Positions 1 to 11,601 of a stretch of DNA of 64,000 nucleotides are shown piece by piece. The first letter of the stretch is position 1. The number at the start of each line of letters is the position of its first letter. This DNA comes from Guillardia theta CCMP2712 (taxonomy: Eukaryota > Cryptophyceae > Pyrenomonadales > Geminigeraceae). A model generated the notes under the pieces. It saw only the letters and a program-made list of their open reading frames with translations, searched no databases and was not told the DNA's origin. Location of the stretch: assembly GCF_000315625.1 (NCBI RefSeq), contig NW_005434566.1, positions 160,516 through 224,515 on the forward strand. Direction: 5' to 3'. The position numbers and the translations under genes were made by a program.

Positions 1-1
1 C

Positions 2-1051
2 GAGCCTGAGATGGTGAACGTTCGGAGCCAGCTCTATGCCGCGCACCCCAACTGGTGCTTGAATCAGCAGGGGAGGAACAGCCGCTGCGAGGGGAGGAAC
101 CAGCTCGTGTTGGACTTCACCCGCGAGGAAGTGAGAGAGTACGTGATCTCAAAGCTCGACGCGCTACTGACGGAGTCCAACATCGAGTACATCAAGTGGG
201 ATATGAACCGTCACCTGACGGAGGTTTACGGGAACGCTATCTCGCCGCAGAAGCAGGGGGAGGTGTTCCACCGGTACATGGTCGGCGTCTACAAGGTCCT
301 TGCCCATCTCAACGAGCGGTTCCCCCACGTGCGCATCGAGACCTGCTCGGGAGGAGGAGGGCGCTACGACGCCGGAATGTTGAACTTCTGCCCTCAGATC
401 TGGGCTAGTGACAACACCGACGTGTTCAGCCGGCTGGCAATCCAGAGTGGGACGAGCCTCATCTATCCCTTGTCGACCATAGGATCGCACATCACAACAG
501 TTCCCAATCACCAGACGCAGCGCCTGTCCACCCTCAAGACAAGATTCCTCGTCTCGCTCTTCGGCAACTTCGGCCTCGAGCTCGACCTCCGCAAGCTCTC
601 GCAAGCTGAGCTACACGAGCTGACCAACTACATCTCCAAGTACAAGGAGCTCGCCCCCGTCGTGCTCTTCGGCAGGTTCTACCGCCTCTGGTCCCCGGCC
701 AACTCCAGCGACCAGGAGGCGTACGCATGGATGTGCACCAACTTTGACAATGACAACATCAAGGCCGTTGTTGCTGTCTTCCTCAACAAGGTAGAGGCAG
801 GCAGGTACCTCCCTCGCCTCCGTCTCAGGGGGCTGAAAGAAGACGAAACGTACATCGTCGAGGAGATCTTTCCAAACAGTTCTCTCAGGAACAGAAACAC
901 CGGCCAGCTCGAGGTGGGAGGAGGTGTCCCGCAATGGCAGACGGGCAGGCAAGCCATCACCATGTCGGGCTCGATGCTCATGGGAGCTGGCATGCCCATC
1001 CGACTGTCGTACGATGGTGACAGCTGTGCGTTCGTTCTCCGTGAGAAGTAG
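2..1051 (+). CDS. Alpha-galactosidase, glycoside hydrolase family 36 (C-terminal part; 5' end outside window)
   Basis: Retaining alpha-galactosidase that removes terminal alpha-1,6-galactose from raffinose-type sugars or galactolipid-derived glycans. The frame is open from base 2 (Glu-Pro-Glu before the Met at 11), so that Met is internal and the gene starts upstream. Numbering from it, the GH36 nucleophile is Asp64 in KWDMNR. The CSGGGGRYD loop (112-120) and the acid/base Asp134 in WASDNTD are also present. All three motifs are hallmarks of the bacterial/plant GH36 TIM barrel. About 350 residues are visible of a usual 700 or so: half the barrel and the C-terminal beta domain. No intron is needed in this part. 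The stop at 1049-1051 is followed by AT-richer DNA, probably 3' UTR. The family is certain from the catalytic motifs; substrate and compartment are not visible because the N-terminus is missing. Confidence 0.93.
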   Translation, partial: EPEMVNVRSQLYAAHPNWCLNQQGRNSRCEGRNQLVLDFTREEVREYVISKLDALLTESNIEYIKWDMNRHLTEVYGNAISPQKQGEVFHRYMVGVYKVLAHLNERFPHVRIETCSGGGGRYDAGMLNFCPQIWASDNTDVFSRLAIQSGTSLIYPLSTIGSHITTVPNHQTQRLSTLKTRFLVSLFGNFGLELDLRKLSQAELHELTNYISKYKELAPVVLFGRFYRLWSPANSSDQEAYAWMCTNFDNDNIKAVVAVFLNKVEAGRYLPRLRLRGLKEDETYIVEEIFPNSSLRNRNTGQLEVGGGVPQWQTGRQAITMSGSMLMGAGMPIRLSYDGDSCAFVLREK

Positions 1052-1800
1052 ACGAGGAGAACAGCCTACGAGACAGCTCCCGGACTGGCACCAGCATGCC
1101 GTATGCGCCCAAGGAAAGCCTCCTCTTGCATGGCCGAACTCAGCAGCCTGCAAACTTCGGCTCGAGCTACCAGTGATTCCATCCATTCATCTTATTTGTT
1201 GTGAAGTCCCCCCTGCCTTCTGTTGATGCCTGTCAACCATAATCGTAGTTGTGGTGGATGTGATACATTCAATGATGTTATGCTTCATTCTCTCATTTCT
1301 TCCTCCTTGATCTATTAAACCATGTCCATATCAAAATGGAGTTGTTTATTCTTGAAGATCAGAGCTGTCTTGAGGGAACCTCCTGCAAGCAGCTTTACAG
1401 AATTCTTGGTTGCAGATCAGATGAATGAATGAGATCTTCAATCTTTGGAATCATTCACTCCTTCTATCCAGTCTATCAACCCACCGCAGAATATATACTT
1501 GCTTTCCTTCACGCCCCGCCCCTCTCCCTCTCTTTCTGTCTTGCAATTTATGCTAAGAAACCACAGAAAGTAAGAGGGCGGATGGCATTCAGTCACATCA
1601 TGTTTGCGGTGCAAATTTCGCATTTCAGATATGAACAAGACACTCGTCATCAGTGCATTTCCGCGCTTGAACACACCTCATCGAACAAAAATTGAGATAG
1701 GATTCCTTCACTTCCCAAGTAAGATCCACAGGAGCAAGGGAAGAAAAAATCGTGTCACCCCATCCTTGATTTCCCACTTGATTTCCCACACCCTTGAGTC
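1052..1800. other. 3' flank of the alpha-galactosidase gene, no gene seen
   Basis: AT-richer, low-coding sequence. It probably holds the 3' UTR and spacer of the upstream gene. The short open frames on both strands have no recognisable domain and no consistent exon structure. Confidence 0.5.
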
Positions 1801-1910
1801 AACAACTTTCAATAGCATGCTCAACAACTTTCAATATCATGCTCAACAACTTTCAATATCATGCTCAACAACTTTCAATATCATGCTCAACAACTTTCAA
1901 TAGCATGCTC
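1801..1910. repeat. 22-bp tandem repeat, 5 copies
   Basis: Five contiguous 22-base units (1801, 1823, 1845, 1867, 1889) of the form AACAACTTTCAATAKCATGC plus TC. The first and last copies have G, and the three middle copies T, at the single variable position (AATAGCATG versus AATATCATG). There are no other differences, so the array is young or homogenised. Confidence 0.95.
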
Positions 1911-2080
1911 CCCAATCTCAGAATCCACAGCAAAACATCACAAAGAACACACTTATGGCTTCACTGATTATGGCCATTGCGTTCAACTCTGTAATTCCAA
2001 AGGTTCATATCAATTTCAAACTATCTACTAGTCATCTAGAGGATGACATGAGAACTTGAAAATTAGAAGAGAATTTTGGG

Positions 2081-4058
2081 TGTTACTTCTGAAATAAGTT
2101 TACAGTGTTAGGGCACAGTGCGGGGTGTAATCGAGGACCCCGCTCACCCCTTTGACCACCCTTCCATTTGACCCTATTTGAACCCCCTACTTCAGGACAC
2201 TCCACCCGGCCTCCAAACTGACACCCCCTACCCACCCAATTTATATACACACCCCAAAAGATACTATGAAAGTACCCACTAATCATATCTTATAAGAGCA
2301 CCCCTACCCACACTTGCCTGTCCCTCTTTTCTTTTTTTTTCCCTCCCCGGCAAAAACCCTGAGAATTCCTGAGTACCCCTACCCCCTTGTAATGAACTTC
2401 AGTACCTCTTGAACCTACTTCCAAACCACCCCTACTGACCTAGATTTACGACCCCTGTTTGCCATAAACAAGTACCCTACCCCATATATACATGTTAAAA
2501 CTAAAAAGGACCACCCCACCACACAGGACATACCACCCTCCATTCAAACATGACCACCACCACCCTTACAAACATTTTCATTCACACATAGAAAATACCC
2601 CCCATGAGTACCAAACAGGACCTACCCCACCATAGTCTTCATCGAAATGAACCGGTCCCAACAGAAGTCGCTCGGTTGGACCCATGAAACCGACCACCCT
2701 CTTCCACCCTCCCCCCTCCACCCCTCTACCCCTCACCTGACCTTGCGCCGCGGTCGTAAGCTAAAAATGTTTTAGTCTTTAAGTGTCAAAAAGAGAGTTT
2801 TAAAAAATTTGTAGTGCTGTATCGGGAGATCATTACCAAGATTGCAATCTGGGTCAAGAGATCTTTTGAAATGTCTCCTTCTCGCTAAAATACCCCACCC
2901 ACTCAAACAACGTCTACCCGCTACCCCCTGTTATACCTACAAAGTACCCTAATCTGAAAAGTACCACCCCATCCATCTAGGAGTTTGTTCTGCAGGAGAG
3001 AAGGGCCGGGCACTACTGTATGTTCAAATGAAGGACCCCACCCCCTGACTCGTTCAGTACCCCCCTTTTTACCCATTCCATCGGCCACTGCTTGTAGCAT
3101 TTCAGCCCCCTCTGGACATGCATACCCCCCTCAGTGCGGTACCCCCAATTTAACCATAAACTACGGGGTACTTCGTGGTAACCTTTGATTTCTCGTCCCC
3201 GGTACCCCTACCCCTTGTTTCAGCCAGGCCTCCACTGACCTTTCTAAATCCCCCACCCCCTACCGTCCACCCGTTTCCAACAAGGCTTTGCCTACAGTCT
3301 TCACACCCACCCCAAGGTAAACAGTACCCACCCATGATTATCTATACCCCTCCTTCCTAACCCACGGTTAAGTGTCCAACCCCACCATGCTACGATTAAA
3401 TATTTGTGACCTCACATGGACCCTACCCCTTTCCACAACCACCCCATATTTCGAATATGAACAACTACCCCACCATATCCTTCTCCCATTCAAAGTACCC
3501 ACCAAAAGATGACCACCCCCCATTCTGTACCCCCGCCTCCCCTTCCCTTCCTTCCCGCTACCTCCTCCCTTTCGCCCCCCACTGTGCTCCGGCCGCTTTC
3601 TCATCCTTCCTCTTGCTCTGCCATCAGGTCGTTGAGAGCATCGTGCTGATCCTTCTAGTTGCTTGCTCTTGTTGACGGGATCTTGCGTCCTCTTCTTTTC
3701 CCTCCGCCTTGTGCATTGCCTGGGCTGCCCTTCATATCTGGCCCCCGGCCTCCACTCAGCAACCCCTTCGGTATCCCATTGTTGGTCAAGCGTTCTCATG
3801 CCATGCCGATGAATACCAGATGAAATCAATCTTGGCAGCAGATAAACATTCCATTACGCATGTCTTTGCAGCTGTTTTGCGAGAAGGGGGTTCCAGCAGC
3901 ATGATTGCGGCGTAGTGAATAAGGGTGACGGAACAGTGGGGGTTTGAGCTGCGAGCTCTTCGGATCTGCTTGCTTTCCGCACACGACGCCGGATTGAATC
4001 ATAACTTTCTGTACAAGATAGAGAACCTGCAGCTCGTGAAAGGGTAGGGGAAGAGACC
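2081..4058. other. C-rich intergenic island rich in TACCCC/CCCCACC
   Basis: From about 2100 to 3560 the + strand is dominated by runs such as GTACCCC, TACCCC and CCCCACC separated by AT-rich words. No frame here has protein-like composition. The same vocabulary recurs in several other gene-free stretches of the window, sometimes on the opposite strand. From 3560 to 4058 the sequence becomes ordinary and is probably the promoter/5' flank of the RWP-RK gene. Confidence 0.7.
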
Positions 4059-6780
4059 ATGGATCCAGACGGTAAAGAATGTCGATGTTGCTCGATGCTC
4101 TCGAGTAGATGCTTGCGAGAGGATGTGGAGTGATCAGTTCCCACAACTTGCCCGCAGTCTGAATTCTCTGTTTACATTTTTGTGGGCATGGTTCGACTGC
4201 ATGCTGTGTTCTCCCTTGCTTGTTTCATACGTGAGATGCTCTTTGCCTGACGTGCTGGTTCACCCTGGCAGGAGACGATGGGGACGTCCACTTGGATCTG
4301 TTTGGCGACAGCAACCTCGACAGCGATCTAAGAAATCTCTTCTCTCCTTCCAGCAGCCCCAACCTGCCACCGTCCGATCTCGCTGAGGATGGATTCGAGA
4401 TCCCTGAGAACCAGAACCCTCTCCCCCAGCCAGCCATCGCCACCACGACCAAGACTGTACATGGGAGCATGGCAGCCATGAATTCAGCGTTGAGCGGGAA
4501 TGCTGGGGCAGGTCTGGTGGGCAAGGCGGCAGTAGGAGGCCCTGCTGGTGGCGCTGCACTCCATAGTGCTGCTGCTCGAGCCGTCCCGACGACGGTGACG
4601 AACGCCAAGGGGCCGAAGATGCCAGTGTACACGAAGACACAGGGGCACGCTCCGGCATCACAGATGCAGCAAGTGCCTCAGCAACAGAATCCAAACATGC
4701 TCTCGACCGACTCGAAGGCAGTGACATCGGTAAACTTCGCTCTTGTTGTTGCTGGGGAGTAGTGATAGGATGGGCGTGAGCGCGCGTCGAGGAGGCTGAC
4801 TTGTTTGTGATCGCAGTATGACATAAGAAAGAGGTTCTCGATGCAGATGAGCGATGCAGCGGCGAGCTTGAGGTGATAGGATGTGAGCGATAATGCGGAC
4901 GGGTTCTGATTTGCCTTGGCACCACAGGGTGACACTGCCAACGTTTAAGAAGGCCTGTCACCAGCACGGGATTACGAAATGGCCTCAAAGGTACAGGACT
5001 TTCGTTTCAGCCTCTGATCTTCCGGTGACGTGTACACAGACGTTTGAATGCAATAGAAACAAGACTGACCAAGATCCGTGAAGACATGAAAAAAGTTCCG
5101 TTAAGTGCTCAAGTAGGCTGAGCAGGACGGAGGTGTCAGCAAGTGATGTTGTCTTCAGACACGATTAAAGGCAGAAGCGGCGACGCTGACAACAGAGAGA
5201 CAGGTTCTGACATGGCACATGACTGTGATGTTGGGAATGAGTCTTGCTTGAAAGAACATCTTCGACGGGAAACTGGACTCCCTCCCCCCCGACGGATACT
5301 CTCTAATTGACCTGTAAGCTGACGAGCAAGGAGAGTTTGTGCGGGAAAGAAACCTCACAGTTTGAGCAGATCTGATGTAGCGGGGGAAACTCAAGTCCTT
5401 CCCCAGAAGGGAAACCAAGCAAGGTCTATGGAGGGGGTGTCTGTCAAGTCAGAGGACAGGTACAGAAGTTTCCTCCCCTCGCCTGTTCCTATCTTGACTT
5501 GCCCTCCCTGTTCCTCCTTGAACAGCAGAAACTTGTCGTCTGAGCTTGCAGAGCATGGCGCGGCTGATAGACCTCCAGCAGCGACGAAACCCGTGAGGAC
5601 GAGGCATTCTTGTTGGCCAGCAGCTGACCCTCCTGCAGGGCACAGCACAGGCACGGGGTCCTGCTCCTCCTGCCAAGAAGCAGGGAGCGGCTGAAGGATA
5701 CCGGGGTGAACTTCGGGGGGGAGGGGGAAGAAATCCGGATGTGCACCCTCCATGGCAAGAGTTTGAGGAGAGCGGGTGGGGGGCAGCGGGAGCGAGTGCA
5801 GGAGGGCACGGGCAGGGCGGGGCAGATGATGTGGGGATTGTTGCGCCGGAGGAGATTCTGGAGGTGAGCAGAGGAAGGGAGGAGAGGAAGAGGACGGAGA
5901 GGACGGGAGGAGAGCTGTCTGATCTGATGATGGCACGATGGTGATACCGGTAGCCTTGGGTATACCGATTGTCATGGAAAGGATGTTGGAGGAGGTGTGG
6001 GAGGCAGAAGAACGAAGACATCATGTTGTTGATGGTTATGAGCGTCAAGCTGATGTTTTCTTGTAGCAAGCTGATCGACCTCGGATACGAAGGCAAGGAG
6101 CCTCGCAAGATGTACAGGTACATGTTCACTTCTTAGAGAATTTCTCCCTTCACGGCATCCCTCGTGTTAAAAGTTTGCATGTTGCTCCTGTTACCGAATC
6201 CTCCTCGTTCCCACCCTCACCTTTGCACGTTACATCTCCTACCTCAGTTTTCTGGCCTGTGTACCGTCTGACTCCCGTGGCAGGCACAGATAGAGAGGCT
6301 AGAGGAAGAAAACAGCTCTCTGCGAGCCATTTCCAAGTATCTTATGCAGGAGAGGAAAGAGCTCGTCAAGAAGGTGATGCAGATGCATTTTGCTCCGGGG
6401 ATGTCTTGTTTACTCATTGCTCAATGCCTTTCAAAACTTTCATGCTGATCCCTCCCTTTCTTGACCCTCCCTCATCTCTCCTGCATTTCCTCTCTTCGCT
6501 CCTCTTTATCCCATGCAGCCTCCTGTTGTCTTCTTTGCAGCTATCCTATTACTGAGCTCTCCGTTGGCTTCCAGGCTGAGATTGCGTCAAAACGAAACCA
6601 AAACCTGATGAGTCTGATGAAAGTGATGAGATGGAAACTGGGATGTAACGAGCAGGTAAGCCAAATGCTTGCGCCTCTGCTGTTGTTGAATTGTGTCTCT
6701 GTCGCTCGTTCATGCGTTCAACGCTGATACTTGTGACAGGATGTTGAGCATGACGAAATGGGGCATGGCCAGCCAGCAGG
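4059..6780 (+). CDS. RWP-RK domain transcription factor (multi-exon; 3' end uncertain)
   Basis: Exons read as 4059-4071, 4272-4729, 4817-4872, 4928-4990, 6067-6117, 6284-6373, 6575-6655 and 6740-6780. The first four join in perfect phase. Exon 1 gives MDPDG. Exon 2 encodes an acidic, Gln/Pro/Ala-rich N-terminus. Exons 3-4 encode the RWP-RK core: a short helix (FSMQMSDAAASL), then LPTFKKACHQHGITKWPQR, with WPQR in place of RWPxR. The next exon continues the basic tail (LGYEGKEPRKMY). Exon 6 encodes a heptad-like segment (IERLEEENSSLRAISKYL) that would form a coiled-coil dimerisation helix. RWP-RK proteins are nuclear DNA-binding regulators of nitrogen response and gamete differentiation in the green lineage; they also occur in other algae. 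The phase between 6117 and 6284 does not close as written, so a small exon or different splice site lies there. The C-terminus after 6780 is not defined. Confidence 0.8.
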
Positions 6781-7137
6781 GTGAGGAGGAGAGAAAGAAG
6801 GGACGAGGGAGGAGAATAGGAGGGCAAGGGGAGTGGGAGAGAACAGGGCGGGAAGGGAAGGAGTCAGTGACTCAGGTTTCTGCTGATGTTGTAAAGATTC
6901 TGATGTAAACCCGCAGGTCGTCGATGCAGGATGCGAATATTTTTTTGGGGGAAGAGATTGGTGTTGATGTAGGTGAGTGAAGACAAAAATTGTTTGACAA
7001 AGAGCTGTAGATGTTTCATGATGGTGGTGGCGATGGCCAAATTAGAATGATCATGAAGATGGAGGAGATGATGATTGTGATGACGATGAAAGTGAAAAGG
7101 AAGGGGACGAGGAGGAGGAGCAGGTGCGAGTGTGGTT

Positions 7138-7178
<41 letters not shown>

Positions 7179-8298
7179 TGCATGAAGATGATCTTGAGGA
7201 CGAGGAGGAGCGAGAAGAGACAGGGTTGTAGACAGCTCTGACTGAAGTGTGCAGGTGATCGAGGGTTGACAAATTTAGAGTTCAATGCGGATGGGATGCT
7301 AGCAGAAGGTTCAACATACGGGGTGAGAGTCGAGGGGACTGACAACATAAAGTCTCAGATGGAGGGATAAGAGATCATGTCAATGGGCCGGACCATGACG
7401 CAAGACTGCAAGGGAGCGACATCTGGTAAGGAAATGTCCTGGGTTTGTTGTGTTTGTAGAGACCCAAAATGACGATGAGGGAGTCTTGGCTTGTTGTTGA
7501 AGATCATGGAAGTGATGATGATGAGAACAGAGTTGTTGGTGTCCTACTTGTTTTCCCTGCTCCTGCTCTTGCAACCCGATGATGTAGATGATGGTGCTGT
7601 TTCAGGTTTTCTGGGGGGGCTGGAGATCATCCGGACGAGTTATTGTCTGATCTGATCTAGTCTACTATTTTTCTGTTTCTGTTTTTTCCTTTTTTGTGGT
7701 TTTTTGATGGGAGAGACGCTGCGGATCGGCTGGGAAAGGTGCAACAAGTTTGTTTCAAGAAGATAGAAGAATGCAGTGGAGGATGATGATGATTACCATG
7801 ATGAATGTGATGATGATGAAAATGAGGATGACTCCTTCATTCAAAAGCTAGTATCTCTACCCCTCATGTTGTTCCCTCCTGTTTTATGCTTGTAAATTTG
7901 AAATCCTAAGCATTACCTCGTAAATTACAATGAAAGTTGACACAATCACGACATTGACGCGAGTGCGATGCAAAGGACACGCCAAGGCTTGCAGCATTCA
8001 TTATGCAATCACTTGAAAGTCTTGCTCCCTCTCCTCTCATTCCCATAGCATCCTTCTCTCACTTCCCTTCTACTCCTTTGCGTTCATTCTCCTTCCTTTC
8101 TCTTGGCTCAAGGTTGTCATCTTTGCGTTGTTAGCTGATCTTAGCAAGAACAAGAAAAGGTTTGAGCTCCTCAGCACCTACTCAAACACAGTCAAACCCT
8201 TGACATGCACACACCAAACTCGTCAAGTCTCACTCTCAAGTAACAGGAAGTCTTGATCCAAGTACGCGATCTGCAGAGTTTCTTCACTTCTGCCTGCC
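6781..8298. other. Intergenic, GAT/GAGCAG simple repeats, no confident gene
   Basis: Contains GATGATG-rich stretches, a GGAGCA hexamer run near 7135-7178, and AT-rich spacer from about 7600. The 3' end and UTR of the RWP-RK gene may lie in the first part. The region before 8298 would be the 3' flank of the minus-strand La gene. No further coding signal is seen. Confidence 0.5.
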
Positions 8299-11200
8299 TC
8301 ATTGGAAGCAAGACACCTCATACTCCTGCGACTTTTCTCCGTCCGCAGCGAACGTGAAACTCAGCACCTTGTTGCCCACTGGCTTCCATGAACCCCTCGC
8401 CTCCACCCCATTGCCTATCACGGTGGCATCACATAACTCGCTGCGATCAGGAAACAAATGTGGGCATGAGAGTAGGCTGAGAAGAAGAACACCATGAAGA
8501 AAACAAACAAGAACAAAAACGAACAACAAAGACAAAACAAACGACTGAGAGATCAACAAGACCAAGACGATGAAATAGAAACCGGATTGGTTGGCTTTCA
8601 TCTCAACAACAACATCCTTTGGCTCCTCCCTGCCTCGCATCGTTAGCCCGCACCCTCCCGCTCCTGACGCGCTGCAGTCACAAGATTGAGCATGTCGCTT
8701 CCAGTGGCGCTCGTTTCAACTAGGAGGGAACTTCAGTGACAGAGAGGAGTCGAGCTCATGCGATCTTCTTACCTGGTCGTCACTCTCACTGTCACTGAAC
8801 CTGCGCCGTCAACGTCAGGGCTGAGAACAGAAGAAGGGGAAAGCACAACAGTTTCTCCGAGCGAGCGATGGCTCGGAAACTGCGTGACATGTCAGTGCAT
8901 GACACAGAGGAGAAGAAACACAATGAGGCGATCGCTACGCCCCATCAATCTTGTGTGAGCATTCAGATACGAGGACAGGAGGAGGAGGAGGAGGACAGGA
9001 GGAGGAGGAGGAGGAGAGGGAGGAGGAGAGGGAGGAGGAGGAGGAGGAGGAGGAGGAGGAGGAGGAGGAGGAGGAGGAGGAGAAGTGCAATTCAACTTTC
9101 CTATTCAAGTTCATGGGATGGTTCAAAAGCTGATATTTTCCTGCGATGACCTGATACATCATCAACACAATCCAAGAACAACAAAAGAATATCAAATAAG
9201 AGAACACAAGGAACATCGGATCAGAACACATGTTTGTAAAACCAGTACAGAAGCATCAAGACAATTGTGAGAGCTCAGCACAAGATAACACATAACAAGG
9301 AAACAGTTGTAGATCGTACGATGATTCACCTCAACTTGTTTGGTCGGAGCTGAGAACGGGTTGACGCTGTCATGGAGGGAGGAACAAGTCAACATGTTTC
9401 CATCTCATCCGGACAATCAGCAGACACTAACGTCTTGAGCTGCTTGAGAAGATCGACAACGTTCTGGTCAGGGATCCCCTTGCTGCAGCAAATCAGATCA
9501 AAGTGAGAAAAGCAGACAACAGTGAGACGAACAACTAGGTGCTCTTTACATGGGCTGAGAAATCGGCCATGATGAGAATAGAACAAGACGGGGAGAAGGA
9601 GATGATCGTGGAGGGAGACGGGAATGAGGAGGAGGAGCAAGAGGATCAGGAACAGAGTAAAAGAAAGAGGGGGAGAGGGGTTGGAGATAAGACGAGGGAG
9701 GAGAAGAAGGGAGATATAAAAAGCATCCAAACATGAATCGAACAAACCTGGACAGGAGTTGCTCTCTGATCAATTTTTTGGTCATTCTAGAACAGACACA
9801 ACTCGTGACAAGAGGTCAACGCATGAAAGAAAAGAAAAAATGGCGATGACGATTACGATGGGGATGATGGTGACGATGATAACGATAGGGATGAAGAGTA
9901 TTAATGGTGCTATTTGTGGTTATGGCAAGGAAAGAACGTGGTTGACAAAGGGAATTGAGATACTTGTCACCGACGAGATGAGATCAGTTCAGATGAGATC
10001 AGATCAGAGGAGATGAGATGAGATGAGATAAATGAGATGAGATAAGATGGGATGGGATGGGATGGGATGAGATGAGATGAGATGAGGGGAGGTGAGGTCA
10101 GGAGCAACAAACCTCAACATCTTGGCATATTGTTGGATGGAGGCCGTGTCCCCGATGCCTTGGATGTCGTCTTTGGCGGCAAGGAGGAAATTCTCTCCTG
10201 CACTTTCATCGCTCGTCTTGTCTTGACCTGCACTGGCTTCTTTCTTCCAGTCGAGCTTCTTGTCTCTTGACAACAACTCTCGTCAAGAGAGAAGGGCTGT
10301 CAGACACAACTCACGAATATTCCTTCTTCATCATCGTCTGAAGTTTCTTTCCCTCATACAAAACCTCCGTCTTCACCAACTTCTCGGCTGTATCCTGGCT
10401 GTTTGCAAGCAGACCAATCACCATCAACATCAACAAATACATACTGGTTGCTGATGCCATACTGGTTGCTGATGCCATAAACATTCTTACCTTTCAAACT
10501 CAATGCATGCAATCCCATCAAAAACTCCATGTTTCGCTCGTTCCATCCGCACACTCAGCACCTTTACCCACAGAGCCTCCAATCAGCCGCGTTCGCAACT
10601 TCCCCCATCCTCTCACCTTGCCGTACTTCGAGAAGAACTTCTGCAGCTGCTGCAGAGTCGAGCTCTCAGGCAGAAGACCAACAACAACACTCTTGTCAAG
10701 GGTCTTGTCTTGTGTCGGTATCGGAGAAGTCCTCCGTATCATTGTTCCTTCCGCGTTCACCTCCACCGTCTTAGAGTCCCTCACACTATCGATCATCATC
10801 GACGTCGTCGCTCCCATCATTGACAACCTCTTGAACTTTGCGATCAGCCCAAGCGAGACCCACCCCTGCGGGTCCTCGGAGATCTTGTTCATCAGGAAGG
10901 TATCTCGCGGAAGATTGGAGTCGCTGAAGTAGAACTCCAACTGTTCCCTGATCTGCTCGAGCTTGCTCTTTCCGTCTGCCTCTGAACTCCCTCCTCCCAC
11001 TGCCTTGTTCTGGGTGATCCGCTCTGCCCCATCAGATGCGCTCATACCGCGGCGCAAGCTCCGAGCAAAGCGCAGAGAGTGTGGGTTGGTCGGCTTGCCG
11101 AAGGAAGACATTTGATTGGAGGTTGTTGAGAAGTGCTGAAAACATCGCATCAGTTGCTGTTCTGTCGCAGATGAGCAAACGATGAAAGATCCAAGTCGTT

Positions 11201-11601
11201 ACCTTGATCGAGCTCCGAGAGACGAGAGAGCAACTCTTGCCTTGTAACAGGAAGCCTTCTGAATTCAGAATGAAACGACTGGTCGGTGAGGCAAACAAGA
11301 GAAAACTCGGCGCTGCAGACTAGAGTGTTAGCCAAGAACATTTCACACAATGAAATCTCGTCACTGACATAGCAATGTTACAGAGACATGTTGGGGAAAG
11401 TGAATGAAGATTGTGATGGGGATGCAGATACAGAGAAAGGATTGGAAAAGTTGGAGAAGGCAAGAGAAGAGAGGGGAAGAGAAGCAGCAACATGGCACAG
11501 CAGCATATCTTCATCATCTTACATGTTCTCATCAGCATTGTTCCTTCTCCCTTCGCCCCTGCCGCCATCGCTGCCAGCATGACCGTGATGCGCCCCGCCA
11601 T
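8299..11601 (-). CDS. La-motif / RRM RNA-binding protein with N-terminal extension
   Basis: Minus-strand exons in phase: 11601-11523, 11312-11203, 11135-10617, 10561-10491, 10398-10315, 10265-10113, 9786-9748, 9482-9432 and 9366-9330. Further likely exons lie near 8815-8772, 8690-8591 and 8442-8299 (stop), but their phases do not all close. Exon 3 encodes a La motif (LEFYFSDSNLPRDTFLMNK ... GWVSLGLIAKFKRL). A canonical RRM follows across exons 3-4 (VVVGLLPESSTLQQLQKFF, then FDGIACIEFES), then a Lys-rich linker. La and La-related proteins bind the 3' oligo-U of RNA polymerase III transcripts or other RNAs. The model adds about 60 residues before the usual start: a hydrophobic Ala/Met-rich first exon, then Ser/Arg/Phe-rich sequence with almost no acids. 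The initiation site could instead be the Met at 11111 or 11045. La-family identity is firm. The C-terminal exons (ending VLSFTFAADGEKSQEYEV) are not recognised. Confidence 0.8.
8976..9083. repeat. (GGA)n microsatellite in an intron of the La gene
   Basis: About 105 bases of GGA/GAG triplets with a few interruptions (GGACAGG, GAGAGGGA). On the coding strand of the host gene this is a TCC-rich tract. It produces long poly-Arg, poly-Glu and poly-Pro open frames that are not genes. Confidence 0.9.

Noticed and set aside
2100-3560. Telomeric repeat
   Set aside because: GTACCCC/TACCCC words are irregularly spaced and internal, with no tandem telomere unit.
8892-9231. Poly-Pro, poly-Ser and poly-Arg frames
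   Set aside because: Translations of the (GGA)n intron microsatellite of the La gene.
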